10,962 nt of DNA from an uncultured Eubacteriales bacterium (GCA_900556935.1 USQL01000074.1:1-10962); one strand, 5' to 3'. Positions 1 through 6,079 are shown, numbered from the stretch's first letter. The notes: a model not told the origin generated them from the letters alone. Translations and numbers: made by a program.

Positions 1-146
1 GGCAGGGTGCCATGCTCCTTGCGGGCTATGTAGTCGCCGTAGTGCAGGCCCACCGTGGTGGCATCGCCCGCGTCAGCGCAGGAGCGGCAGCGGCCTTTAC
101 GGTCTACATCGTTTACACTTACATGGCAAATCTTGCAACGTTTCAC
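1..146 (-). CDS. Small four-cysteine zinc-ribbon-like phage protein, N-terminal part (runs off the left edge)
   Basis: The frame opens with GTG at 146-144, which overlaps the TGA stop of the helicase loader gene as GTGA, so translation is probably coupled to it. A purine-rich stretch (complement of 157-164) lies about ten bases upstream. The visible 48 residues contain C4, C7, C20 and C23, a C-x2-C-x12-C-x2-C pattern that fits one zinc site. The peptide then runs through a G-D-A-T-T-V-G-L-H-Y-G-D-Y stretch and leaves the window without a stop. Small cysteine-rich proteins of this look are common at the end of clostridial phage replication modules, and none that I can name has an assigned role. 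Zinc binding is inferred from cysteine spacing only. The coding frame is well supported by the coupling and the cysteine pattern; the function is unknown. Confidence 0.7.
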   Translation of the reverse strand, partial: MKRCKICHVSVNDVDRKGRCRSCADAGDATTVGLHYGDYIARKEHGTL

Positions 147-991
147 AGGGATACAGCCCCCTTTAACCTCCAGTTCTTCTTCCGGTCTTTATCCAAACTG
201 AATGTCTTGGCTTTCTCCACGATTCTTCCCGCCACAGCCTCGTCAATGTCCAGCAGTTCATCAACGGTGCATTCGCTGGAAATGATGGTCAAAAGCTCCG
301 GGCTGCCGTACCTTGCGTTCAAAATCTCAAATGCCAGGTTCACATCCGCCCCTGTGGGGCGTTGGGCTTCGCCGTATTGCCCTTTTCCAGTCTTGAATAG
401 GTCATCTATGTACAGGACTTTTACGGTCTTGTAGCGGTCGATGGCAGCCCCATACGCTTCCACATCTTTCACGGATGCTTTCAGTTTCACCACATCGTCC
501 CGCCATAGCATGTACTGCACCGGCATCCCACGGAGAAGAAGCTCCCGGCAGATGGCTGTGCAGATATGCGTTTTGCCGCTTCCAGACTGTCCACCGATGA
601 AGAACCATCCGTTCGGCTCTTTGGCGTATGCCATTGCCGCCTCTTTGATTTTCTTCTGCCAATCCTCGTTCGCCTGGTACTTGGCGAAAGTGTAGTCCCG
701 GATAATATCTTTCAGCCCGCTCTGCTTCATGCGCCGGATGGTTTTTCGCATTTCCATGCACTCGCAGTCCCGGAACGCCAGCCGCCAGAAGCCGTTTTCG
801 TCCTCGTAGGCCCTCGCAAGGGTTCCTTTGTTCCGGCACTTGTCACACTTGTACCCGTCCTCGCCGTCCAGGTGGCCGTCAGAGCGGTTATAACAATCCG
901 CCTTATACTTTTCCAACTTTCCCGGTTCCGTGGCTTCACGGTTACAGGTGGACTCCGTAGCGCACTTTAGGAGCTCCGCTATCCGTTCCAT
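143..991 (-). CDS. DnaC/DnaI-like AAA+ helicase loader
   Basis: The 282-residue protein has the layout of phage helicase loaders, which bring the replicative DnaB-type helicase onto origin DNA in an ATP-dependent step. The N-terminal part carries C49, C52, C76 and C78, a probable zinc-binding module. The C-terminal AAA+ domain shows a Walker A motif GGQSGSGKT at about residues 133-141, a Walker B motif VLYIDDL at 192-198, a sensor-1-like strand ending in TIISSE at about 235-240, and a GRIVEKA segment at 255-261 in the usual arginine-finger position. The ATG at 991 has a full AAAGGAGG site (complement of 1001-1008) nine bases upstream. Its first 50 bases overlap the end of the initiator gene. 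The initiator-then-loader order mirrors lambda O then P. IstB-type transposition ATPases share the fold, but the replication context favours a loader. Confidence 0.92.
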   Translation of the reverse strand: MERIAELLKCATESTCNREATEPGKLEKYKADCYNRSDGHLDGEDGYKCDKCRNKGTLARAYEDENGFWRLAFRDCECMEMRKTIRRMKQSGLKDIIRDYTFAKYQANEDWQKKIKEAAMAYAKEPNGWFFIGGQSGSGKTHICTAICRELLLRGMPVQYMLWRDDVVKLKASVKDVEAYGAAIDRYKTVKVLYIDDLFKTGKGQYGEAQRPTGADVNLAFEILNARYGSPELLTIISSECTVDELLDIDEAVAGRIVEKAKTFSLDKDRKKNWRLKGAVSL

Positions 992-1745
992 TTCGTTCAG
1001 CCTCCTTTCTGGCTTTATTCAAGTACCCCTCAAACTTGGTTCCAAACAGTGTTTCGGGCCTCATATACCGTTCCATGCGTTTATCTTGTGACCACTCCCG
1101 ACACTGTGCCACTATCACGGTTTTGAAGTCTTCCATTGTGAAACCCTCTTTGAACCTAGCGTGAATCAGTGTTTGGGTTTTACCAGTGGTGTACTTGTAA
1201 TGCGTTCCTGCGTTCCTGTTCAAGCACTCCACGATATCCTGATAGGGGATTTTTGTCTTTTCAGGAGGTTCTTCATCAGGTAAAGGGGGAGGCAATGTCG
1301 GGCTTTGCTCGACAATATATATTTTATTATCCTCTACTAACCTATCCTTACCTGAGGCAACCGTTTGGCAACCATCTGGCAACCGCTCGGCAACCTTCTG
1401 GCAACCAAAAGTGTAAGCACCGTTCTCTTTGATGCCCAATTGTGCCAATTCCTCTTGAAAATTTGTCGGAACGTATCTATCTTTCCGCAGGGTGTTGTGC
1501 ATACGCCAGTGCTTGATGACAATAACCCCGCTCTCAAATCGGATGATGAACCGTTTTGCCATCAGGATTTTCAGGTCATCTACCCCAGCGTGGGCTTTGA
1601 ACATGGCATTTTGAATCTGGTTATTGAAACCGTCATCATCCGCCCCCTGGTTCAGATGGAAGTAAAGGGCCTGCGCGGCAGCGGACATTTCGATGAACTG
1701 GTCGCTGTCCGTGACCTTCTTGGAAAACATTCGCCTGTCAGCCAC
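942..1745 (-). CDS. Phage replication initiator / replisome organizer with conserved phage C-terminal domain
   Basis: The N-terminal ~100 residues, opening ADRRMFSKKVTDSD, match the winged-helix region found in many Firmicute phage replication proteins. A low-complexity linker (about 112-165) rich in Gln, Glu and Pro follows. The C-terminal part (about 166-245), with YQDIVECLNRNAGTHYKYT and LFGTKFEGYLN, matches the 'phage conserved C-terminal' (Phg_2220_C) domain that contacts the replication machinery. I prefer the GTG start at 1745 because the product then begins like its relatives and GGAGG (complement of 1755-1759) is nine bases away; an ATG at 1751 is possible but sits too close to that site. 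The linker DNA contains a five-copy repeat and an AT-rich tract, listed separately as a candidate origin. It overlaps the preceding gene by 8 bases and the loader gene by 50. A DnaD-like protein is the main alternative name. Confidence 0.88.
   Translation of the reverse strand: MADRRMFSKKVTDSDQFIEMSAAAQALYFHLNQGADDDGFNNQIQNAMFKAHAGVDDLKILMAKRFIIRFESGVIVIKHWRMHNTLRKDRYVPTNFQEELAQLGIKENGAYTFGCQKVAERLPDGCQTVASGKDRLVEDNKIYIVEQSPTLPPPLPDEEPPEKTKIPYQDIVECLNRNAGTHYKYTTGKTQTLIHARFKEGFTMEDFKTVIVAQCREWSQDKRMERYMRPETLFGTKFEGYLNKARKEAERNGTDSGAPKVRYGVHL
1311..1406. other. Candidate phage origin of replication (iterons plus AT-rich unwinding tract) inside the initiator gene
   Basis: The iteron array at 1356-1406 is followed, in the direction of the initiator gene, by an AT-rich tract at 1311-1340 in which 24 of 30 bases are A or T in a region that is otherwise near 50% GC. 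This is the layout of the lambda origin, where iterons in the middle of gene O are followed by an AT-rich stretch that opens first. The gene is an initiator and the next gene is a helicase loader, which makes the parallel closer. The structure is seen directly; origin activity is inferred. Confidence 0.72.
1356..1406. repeat. Iteron array: five GGCAACC units at exact 11-bp period
   Basis: The heptamer GGCAACC begins at 1356, 1367, 1378, 1389 and 1400, all five copies identical and separated by four variable bases. Because 11 is not a multiple of three, the copies are read in different codon phases in the initiator gene (Gly-Cys, Val-Ala and Leu-Pro readings), so conservation must act on DNA rather than on protein. 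The period is about one helical turn, which would place binding sites along one face of the DNA. No further copy continues the array on either side. Confidence 0.85.
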
Positions 1746-1959
1746 GCCCATTCACCTCCAGCGAATACCGGGAATAGCTCGTTGACTCTCCGTAGCGGTT
1801 TTTGCCGGTGACGGTTTCGGCCTTAATTGGAACTCCGGCGGTTCTCAACTCGCAGATTCTTGAAGCAAGACGCATGATCCCATACTCGTTGACGGCTTCC
1901 AGACTTGTAATGGAGCCGAAGTCCTGCATATGCCGCAGGATGCGCTCACACTGTGTCAT
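1738..1959 (-). CDS. Small winged-helix / HTH phage protein
   Basis: The 73-residue protein begins with a helical stretch (TQCERILRHMQDFGSIT) followed by a turn and the helix LASRICELRTAG at about 31-42, then a short two-strand wing region (PIKAETVTGKNRYGES ... YSRYSL). This matches a family of small helix-turn-helix proteins that usually lie next to replication genes in Firmicute phages. The ATG at 1959 has GAGGAGG upstream. It overlaps the RusA gene by 14 bases and the initiator gene by 8, so it is co-translated with both. Its target is unknown; it could be an accessory DNA-binding factor for replication or a local regulator. I am confident of the gene and fold class, not of the role. Confidence 0.85.
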   Translation of the reverse strand: MTQCERILRHMQDFGSITSLEAVNEYGIMRLASRICELRTAGVPIKAETVTGKNRYGESTSYSRYSLEVNGRG

Positions 1960-2371
1960 GTGGGGCCTCCTCTCCGGTCAACCGGACGACCACACAGGGC
2001 CTTGTCCCGTACCGCTTACAGATCGTCAGGTCTGTCACAGCTGCATCGTCCTTGTAGGCTACACCGTTGCAGGCATCCAGCACAGCCTTGACCACGTTGT
2101 CCAGGTCTGGCTTGACCATAGGCAAGAGCTGATTGTCAACGGCTTCCGCCTGTTTCTTTTTGCTCCACGACTTAGGAACGGCGTACACCGCCGCTATATC
2201 CGCTCGGATTGAGCCGGTAAACTTTCTGCCGTGGGCCTCGCATTCATAGGCCCAGGCTACCAGTTTCTCGTAATCCTTGGTCTTGCTGGGGGTATAAGCA
2301 ACGCCGTTTTTGGTAAATCTGGGCCGTTCCTTCCCCTGCGGAACACCGGGAATTGTAAATTCAACAGTCAT
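1946..2371 (-). CDS. rusA: RusA-family Holliday junction resolvase
   Basis: The 141-residue protein has the RusA length and motif set: an N-terminal strand FTIPGVPQGKERPRF, the acidic signature KPDLDN (Asp89, Asp91) and a further acidic pair KDDAAV (Asp108, Asp109), which correspond to the metal-binding aspartates of this family of dimeric resolvases. It cuts four-way DNA junctions formed during recombination and replication. I set the start at ATG 2371 because AAAGGAG (complement of 2379-2385) lies seven bases upstream; the same frame extends 20 codons further to 2431, but without a ribosome binding site and with a sequence unlike the family. It sits downstream of ssb and overlaps the winged-helix gene by 14 bases. 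Family assignment is strong. Confidence 0.93.
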   Translation of the reverse strand: MTVEFTIPGVPQGKERPRFTKNGVAYTPSKTKDYEKLVAWAYECEAHGRKFTGSIRADIAAVYAVPKSWSKKKQAEAVDNQLLPMVKPDLDNVVKAVLDACNGVAYKDDAAVTDLTICKRYGTRPCVVVRLTGEEAPHDTV

Positions 2372-2393
2372 TAGGGTTCTCCTTTCGTTGGAG

Positions 2394-2419
2394 TTGGCGG
2401 TTTGACCTCCCACCGCCAA
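2394..2419. repeat. Perfect 8-bp inverted repeat upstream of rusA
   Basis: TTGGCGGT at 2394-2401 is the reverse complement of ACCGCCAA at 2412-2419, with a ten-base loop. In the leftward transcript it forms a GC-rich hairpin ending about eight bases before the AAAGGAG site of rusA. It could modulate rusA translation or mark an RNA processing point. No T-tract follows on the leftward strand, so it is not a terminator there. Confidence 0.55.
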
Positions 2420-2440
2420 GGGGAAATGCAAACTGTACTG

Positions 2441-2464
2441 TCAATCTTTTATGGTAAAGATTGA
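2441..2464 (+). terminator. Terminator-shaped hairpin facing rightward, in the ssb-rusA gap
   Basis: TCAATCTTT (2441-2449) and AAAGATTGA (2456-2464) are perfect complements with a six-base loop, and five T residues follow at 2465-2469 on the + strand. The form is that of an intrinsic terminator reading rightward, against the operon. The leftward transcript would have the hairpin preceded by A residues but no U-tract after it. The stem is AT-rich and so weak. It may limit antisense transcription or be a neutral intergenic hairpin. Confidence 0.4.
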
Positions 2465-2474
2465 TTTTTCCGGC

Positions 2475-2918
2475 TTAAAACGGTAATTGTGCGTCATCGT
2501 CTTCCAGCTCTGCGAAGTCACAACTCGGTGCATTTGCTTGGTATGCTGGCGCAGCATACCCGCCGTCAGGCGCAGAGCCGCCCGCAGAGCCGTTTTCTTT
2601 GCCTCCGCAGAAATAGACACTGCCCACAAGAATCTCCGCCTGACGACGCTTCTGGCCGTTCTTGTCGGTATACTGCCGGATTTGCAGCCGCCCTGTTGCC
2701 ACAGCCATCTGCCCCTTGCGGAAATACTTCTCTACAAGCTCCGCCGTGGAATTCCAGGCAACGCAGTCCAGAAAATCCACTTCCTTCTCACCCGTCTGGG
2801 AGTTCTTAAAATCCCGGTCACAGGCCAGGGTGAAGCTTGTGACAGGCTTTCCGGAGCCGGTGCGCCGGAGTTCTGGGTCACGGGCGAAACGGCCCATGAC
2901 GCTGATCGAGTTCAACAC
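2475..2918 (-). CDS. ssb: Single-stranded DNA-binding protein
   Basis: The 147-residue product has the bacterial/phage SSB layout: an OB fold at about residues 1-104, beginning LNSISVMGRFARDPELRRT and containing VDFLDCVAWNSTAELVEKYFRKGQ, then a Gly/Ala-rich linker, then an acidic tip DDDAQLPF that in this family recruits partner proteins. I chose GTG at 2918 because AAAGGAGG (complement of 2928-2935) is nine bases upstream and the product then starts exactly like other SSBs; the frame is open 12 codons further to 2954, but that stretch encodes the ribosome binding site itself. Its start lies inside the end of the preceding small gene (41-base overlap). It would coat single strands for RecT annealing and for replication. 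Confidence 0.95.
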   Translation of the reverse strand: MLNSISVMGRFARDPELRRTGSGKPVTSFTLACDRDFKNSQTGEKEVDFLDCVAWNSTAELVEKYFRKGQMAVATGRLQIRQYTDKNGQKRRQAEILVGSVYFCGGKENGSAGGSAPDGGYAAPAYQANAPSCDFAELEDDDAQLPF

Positions 2919-3069
2919 GTTGCTGTACCTCCTTTTTTGTGATTCGCTTCCCATCTAATTTGAGCACATGGCCGGAGTTGAGAAGCGATAATTCCGTCTC
3001 CGGCGGGTATCGGAAGTCCATTGCGGACTGCATCAGGATTGTGCCGTCATGTCCGTGTACGGTGTACAT
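2878..3069 (-). CDS. Small uncharacterised phage protein between recT and ssb
   Basis: The 63-residue frame starts at ATG 3069, which shares one base with the recT stop (TGATG), and GGAGG (complement of 3077-3081) is seven bases upstream, so coupled translation is likely. It overlaps the start of ssb by 41 bases. The sequence is soluble and mixed alpha/beta: an N-terminal GHDGTILMQSA stretch, then ELSLLNSGHVLKLDGKRITKKEVQQ. No cysteine pattern, membrane segment or known motif is visible. Its place inside the recombination cassette suggests a role with RecT or SSB, but that is guilt by association only. I do not recognise the family. Confidence 0.72.
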   Translation of the reverse strand: MYTVHGHDGTILMQSAMDFRYPPETELSLLNSGHVLKLDGKRITKKEVQQRVELDQRHGPFRP

Positions 3070-3878
3070 CAGGGAGCCTCCGGCGTGTCGATGACCTCAC
3101 CGGTGTCCTGGTCAACGTCGATGTACTCAGTCATGTCCGGGATGTCGGCCATATCCTCGGAAATCTCCGTTTTCGTAGTGCCGTCCTGCGCTACTTCACG
3201 GACAAAATCGGATTTCATAGGCGCGTACTTCAGCACCTTTTTCAGGACGGTTTTCTTCGCCATTTCATCAAAATTCGTCTGCCAGGGGCCGTCCCCAAAG
3301 CTCTTGGAGAACTTTCTGGCGTGCTCATTGACCTCTTCAATGCTCATGACCTGGAAGCCGTATCCGCCGTCCTTGGTCTTGAACATGGCGTAGTAGGCAA
3401 TGGGCTTGCCGCGGTTGCTCTTGGCAGGAACGTGGCGCAGCTTCGGGTCAAGGCCAAGGGCGTACTCAAACTCGTCATTTTCATACACGGCGTGCGCCTG
3501 AATGATGGAAACCTCACCGGAACGGTAGGCCAGGTCAATGAGGCCCTTGTAGCCAAGCTGGAACTGGCACTCCATCTGGCCGTGATTGCGGAAGGGAATC
3601 AGGTATGCTTGTCCAAGGGGCGTGTTCGTCTCCAAGCCCAGCTGTGCGGCGGTCATCATGGCCCCAAGGAAGGACTGCGGGGAGCATTCTTTCAGCTTCG
3701 GGTTTGCGGACAGGGCAGACAGGGTGATTCTGCTGAACCGCTCCGGGGTCATCACGCTGGGCAGTGCCGCCTGAATAGCGGGCTTCATTACCTCAATGTA
3801 GTCCTGGATGCTGCTGGGGGTTTTCTTTTTCGCTACCGCCTGTGTGGAAGCGGCTGCGTTCTGAATCATATTCGCCAT
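3069..3878 (-). CDS. recT: RecT-family single-strand annealing recombinase
   Basis: The 269-residue protein shows the RecT core throughout: the LGAMMTAAQLGLETN segment at about 71-85, then PLGQAYLIPF, the CQFQLGYKGLIDLAYRSG segment at 104-121, and PWQTNFDEMAKKTVLKKVLKYAP at about 198-220. The C-terminal ~35 residues form an acidic, probably flexible tail. RecT proteins anneal complementary strands exposed by a partner exonuclease, and here the exonuclease gene lies directly upstream. The ATG at 3878 overlaps the exonuclease stop by one base (TAATG), and AAGGAG is found about twelve bases upstream inside the exonuclease end. SSB follows downstream, completing a standard annealing module. Family assignment is very secure. 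Confidence 0.96.
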   Translation of the reverse strand: MANMIQNAAASTQAVAKKKTPSSIQDYIEVMKPAIQAALPSVMTPERFSRITLSALSANPKLKECSPQSFLGAMMTAAQLGLETNTPLGQAYLIPFRNHGQMECQFQLGYKGLIDLAYRSGEVSIIQAHAVYENDEFEYALGLDPKLRHVPAKSNRGKPIAYYAMFKTKDGGYGFQVMSIEEVNEHARKFSKSFGDGPWQTNFDEMAKKTVLKKVLKYAPMKSDFVREVAQDGTTKTEISEDMADIPDMTEYIDVDQDTGEVIDTPEAP

Positions 3879-5326
3879 TATTCTTCATTCTCCTTTTTGA
3901 ATCGGAAAGTTCTGCTCTCCGATGTTTTCAAGTATTCTTCCGGGATTTCCCCGTGGTCTTTCTCCCATTTCTTGCGGTCAAAGGTTTGCCGTTTCTGACT
4001 CTTCCAGCTGACGGAATACCCGCCGTAAAATCCCTTTTCGGCGGCTCCCAAGGTCTCCATGACCCTTGCTTGCGCCGCCTTTTTCTTTTCTTCCAGCGCC
4101 TTGATTTGCCGGGAACATTCGTCCAGAATCGCAAGGTCTGCGGCGCAGCCGGTCAGGTCTACGGCATCTGCATCCGGGTCACTGACCTGGAATGCAGCGT
4201 TCAGGGCATCCACCGTGGAATCCATGCCGTCAATCTCTGGCGGAATGTCCCCATTAACGCACTTCCAGAACGACTTTTCGGCTTCCATAAGCGCATCTGC
4301 TTCATCTTGCGAAAAGTCAAATTCTAGGAATTTGAACTCCCTACAATCCATAAGCACGGCTAGGTATGCTTTTTTCTTGTCAAGAATTGCCATATAGTGG
4401 ATTATTTGCGCCCACCATTTTGGGACTGGTTTCCCATCACGAATCAGTTTCATGTATTCGTAATTGCTAGTTGTCTTTATTTCTAATATGGCATCCTCTT
4501 TGCTAACAAGACGGTCTACATCTGCGCACGCCCACGGATACTTGCTGTTTACATAGGTAACGTTGCTTTTATAAACCTTTTTGCCGGTTTCTTTCTCGAA
4601 TCGCTGTGCAACGTATTCTTCCAGAAAGCTACCAACTTCTGTGATAATATTTCCTTCAAACGCAGGAATTTTCTTGGTTTTCTCTGACCATAGCGCATAT
4701 GGGCTTTTGTAGTCATCAAGCCCAATCACGGCTCCTGCATCGCTCCCGCCGATATAGCCAGAACGGATTTGGAGCCATTCTTCGTGACTTGAATGCGGAA
4801 TTTTGCTGATAATGTAATCCGGTTTTTGACGTTTTCGCCGGTTTTTTGCCTGTTCAGCAGGTGTTACCCACCTACAGTTTTCTGGGCAGTAGTTCCCGTC
4901 GTTGTCGATACGGTCAATTGTCAGGTCGTCGGAATACCCATTTTCTTTGGACCAATCACGAAATGCTTCATAACTATCAAGCCATTCTTGGCAAATGGTT
5001 ATCCCTCTGCCGCCATATCTGTCATATCGGTTTATATTCGGATTAAGGCATCTCTGCTTCATCCCAATCCAAATGTGATATAACCGCTCTTTGCTTTCGG
5101 CATGAGTTTCTTTTTGCTTTGCTCTTTCCATCTCGCACTGCTTCCGATAGCAGCCGCAGGAATTGGTCCGGCCATTCCTTAGATTTCCGCCGTTCACAAT
5201 GCGCTCATTGCCGCAATCGCACAAGCAATTCCACATCACTTGCCCTTTTTTGTCATCCGCTCGTGACAAAACAACGAGTTTCCCAAAACGCCGTCCGGTT
5301 AGATCGATGAAGTTATGAGAACCCAT
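3878..5326 (-). CDS. HNH endonuclease fused in frame to a YqaJ-type (lambda exonuclease family) recombination exonuclease
   Basis: One uninterrupted frame of 482 residues holds two proteins normally found apart. Residues ~1-165 match phage HNH/homing-type endonucleases: a cysteine-rich part (CLCDCG near 34-39, SCGC near 56-59), RYGGRGITICQEW near 104-115, and the HNH core TIDRIDNDGNYCPENCRW near 136-153 followed by AEQAKNRR. Residues ~176-482 are a YqaJ exonuclease: SHEEWLQIRSGYIGGSDAG near 180-198, an acidic FLEEYVAQRF, ACADVDRL near 266-273, ILEIKTTS near 280-287 and WWAQIIHYMAI near 304-314, so the D, E-x-K nuclease residues look intact. A coiled-coil-like Lys/Glu-rich tail precedes the end. 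I chose ATG 5326 because GGAGGT is six bases upstream and the preceding stop overlaps as TGATG; GTG 5329 is too close to that site. No ATG, GTG or TTG occurs between the two domains. GC falls from about 53% (3901-4320) to 41% (4321-4740) and 46% (4801-5220) by my hand count. Confidence 0.9.
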   Translation of the reverse strand: MGSHNFIDLTGRRFGKLVVLSRADDKKGQVMWNCLCDCGNERIVNGGNLRNGRTNSCGCYRKQCEMERAKQKETHAESKERLYHIWIGMKQRCLNPNINRYDRYGGRGITICQEWLDSYEAFRDWSKENGYSDDLTIDRIDNDGNYCPENCRWVTPAEQAKNRRKRQKPDYIISKIPHSSHEEWLQIRSGYIGGSDAGAVIGLDDYKSPYALWSEKTKKIPAFEGNIITEVGSFLEEYVAQRFEKETGKKVYKSNVTYVNSKYPWACADVDRLVSKEDAILEIKTTSNYEYMKLIRDGKPVPKWWAQIIHYMAILDKKKAYLAVLMDCREFKFLEFDFSQDEADALMEAEKSFWKCVNGDIPPEIDGMDSTVDALNAAFQVSDPDADAVDLTGCAADLAILDECSRQIKALEEKKKAAQARVMETLGAAEKGFYGGYSVSWKSQKRQTFDRKKWEKDHGEIPEEYLKTSESRTFRFKKENEE

Positions 5327-5538
5327 CACTCCACCTCCGCAGCCTCGTTGAATTCCTCCATCGCCTCAATGCAGCTCAGGTGATAGAATTCATCGTGCTT
5401 CGCAATGTAAATCACCTTGGAATCCGTGATAGGGGAGCCGCAGCGTTCGCATACCGGGAACCTGGAGAGGTAATTGTCCCAGTCGGATTGCCGCTCGTCT
5501 TCCTGCCTCCACGGCTCATAGCATTCCGGGATGTTCAT
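5326..5538 (-). CDS. Small zinc-ribbon-like phage protein
   Basis: The 70-residue product has C-E-R-C-G at about residues 30-34 and F-Y-H-L-S-C at about 51-56, a Cys-Cys-His-Cys set that fits one zinc site of LIM or ribbon type. The N-terminus is acidic and tryptophan-containing and the C-terminus is a short acidic helix. The ATG at 5538 overlaps the preceding stop as ATGA, and GGAGGT lies six bases upstream. Its own TGA overlaps the start of the nuclease gene by one base. Zinc binding is inferred from residue spacing. The role is unknown. Confidence 0.78.
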   Translation of the reverse strand: MNIPECYEPWRQEDERQSDWDNYLSRFPVCERCGSPITDSKVIYIAKHDEFYHLSCIEAMEEFNEAAEVE

Positions 5539-5855
5539 TTCTGTACCTCCATTGCCACCTGGGCAGCAGCACCGGCCATAGCTACACCAGCCACAGCCAC
5601 GGCGTAACCCATAGGCACGGCCCCGGTGCTACCCAGGATTGCCGCGGCCCCAGCGGTTGCCATCATGCCCGTTGCGACGATGACACTTTCTAGGCTCGGT
5701 GCCTTGCCCTGATTCACGAAAGGGGAACGGTTTGCTCTACAGGCCATGGCCACGGCCTGGCCCATTTCCAGCTCGTACCGCCGGTCGCTCTGCCGCTTGC
5801 TGATGCGCTCCCGCATGGCGGCGATTTCCTCCGGCGTTGCGTCTTTGATGCTCAT
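5535..5855 (-). CDS. Small protein with long Ala/Gly-rich hydrophobic C-terminal half, possibly membrane-associated
   Basis: The first ~50 of 106 residues are hydrophilic and helical, with charged stretches such as EEIAAMRERISKRQSDRRYELE. From about residue 55 to 101 the chain is almost without charge and rich in Ala, Gly, Val and Met, with a Gly-Ser/Pro break near the middle, which could be two short membrane helices or one amphiphilic region. There is no signal peptide. The ATG at 5855 overlaps the preceding stop as ATGA and has GGAGG eight bases upstream. A hydrophobic protein within a recombination operon is unexpected; holin-like or host-modulating roles are possible but unsupported. The gene is well supported by coupling on both sides; I do not recognise the family. 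Confidence 0.75.
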   Translation of the reverse strand: MSIKDATPEEIAAMRERISKRQSDRRYELEMGQAVAMACRANRSPFVNQGKAPSLESVIVATGMMATAGAAAILGSTGAVPMGYAVAVAGVAMAGAAAQVAMEVQK

Positions 5856-6079
5856 GTGTTATCCTCCGTTCGATATTTCAGCTCCAAGGCCTCTTCCGTC
5901 CAGCCCTCCGCCCGGAGCTTTTTCCCGTGCTTTTCCAGGCTCCTGAGCTTGTACATATACTGCTTCCGGCGGTTAATAAGGGCCAGCTCCTTTTTGGCAA
6001 GCTGCACATCCGGGGATGCCAGCAGCCGGGCGATTTCAGCCTCTACCAGCTCGTCAGGGGTGACTTTCCGTCTGCTCAT
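5852..6079 (-). CDS. Small basic helical protein of unknown function
   Basis: The 75-residue product is predicted from composition to be nearly all helix, with dense Lys/Arg/Glu (PDELVEAEIARLLASPD near 8-24, then KKELALINRRKQYMYKLRSLEKHGKKLRAE). It has no cysteines and no membrane segment. A coiled-coil or DNA-contacting helix pair is plausible. The ATG at 6079 overlaps the preceding stop as ATGA, with AAGGAG about seven bases upstream, and its own stop overlaps the next start in the same way, so it is a regular member of the coupled chain. I do not recognise the family. Confidence 0.75.
   Translation of the reverse strand: MSRRKVTPDELVEAEIARLLASPDVQLAKKELALINRRKQYMYKLRSLEKHGKKLRAEGWTEEALELKYRTEDNT

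Noticed and set aside
12..434. A 140-codon + strand frame at the left edge, and similar + strand frames opposite the loader and initiator genes
   Set aside because: They lie opposite well-supported minus-strand genes, have no good ribosome binding sites and show no recognisable motifs.
1356..1406. CRISPR-like array
   Set aside because: The repeat is only 7 bp with 4-base gaps, inside a coding gene; the iteron explanation fits far better.
2372..2431. A 20-codon N-terminal extension of rusA
   Set aside because: It lacks a ribosome binding site, overlaps a hairpin, and the family start with a good AAAGGAG site is at 2371.
2919..2954. A 12-codon N-terminal extension of ssb
   Set aside because: These codons contain the ribosome binding site for the GTG start at 2918, and other SSBs start at that point.
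3021..3998. A 325-codon open frame on the + strand antisense to recT
   Set aside because: It is the mirror of the recT coding region, has no ribosome binding site, is rich in Val/Leu/Arg/Gly/His as expected of an antisense frame, and recT itself is unambiguous.
4790..5326. The HNH segment as an intein or as part of a group I intron
   Set aside because: It is at the very N-terminus, lacks the N-terminal Cys/Ser and C-terminal His-Asn of inteins, and the frame runs straight into the exonuclease without intron-like non-coding sequence.
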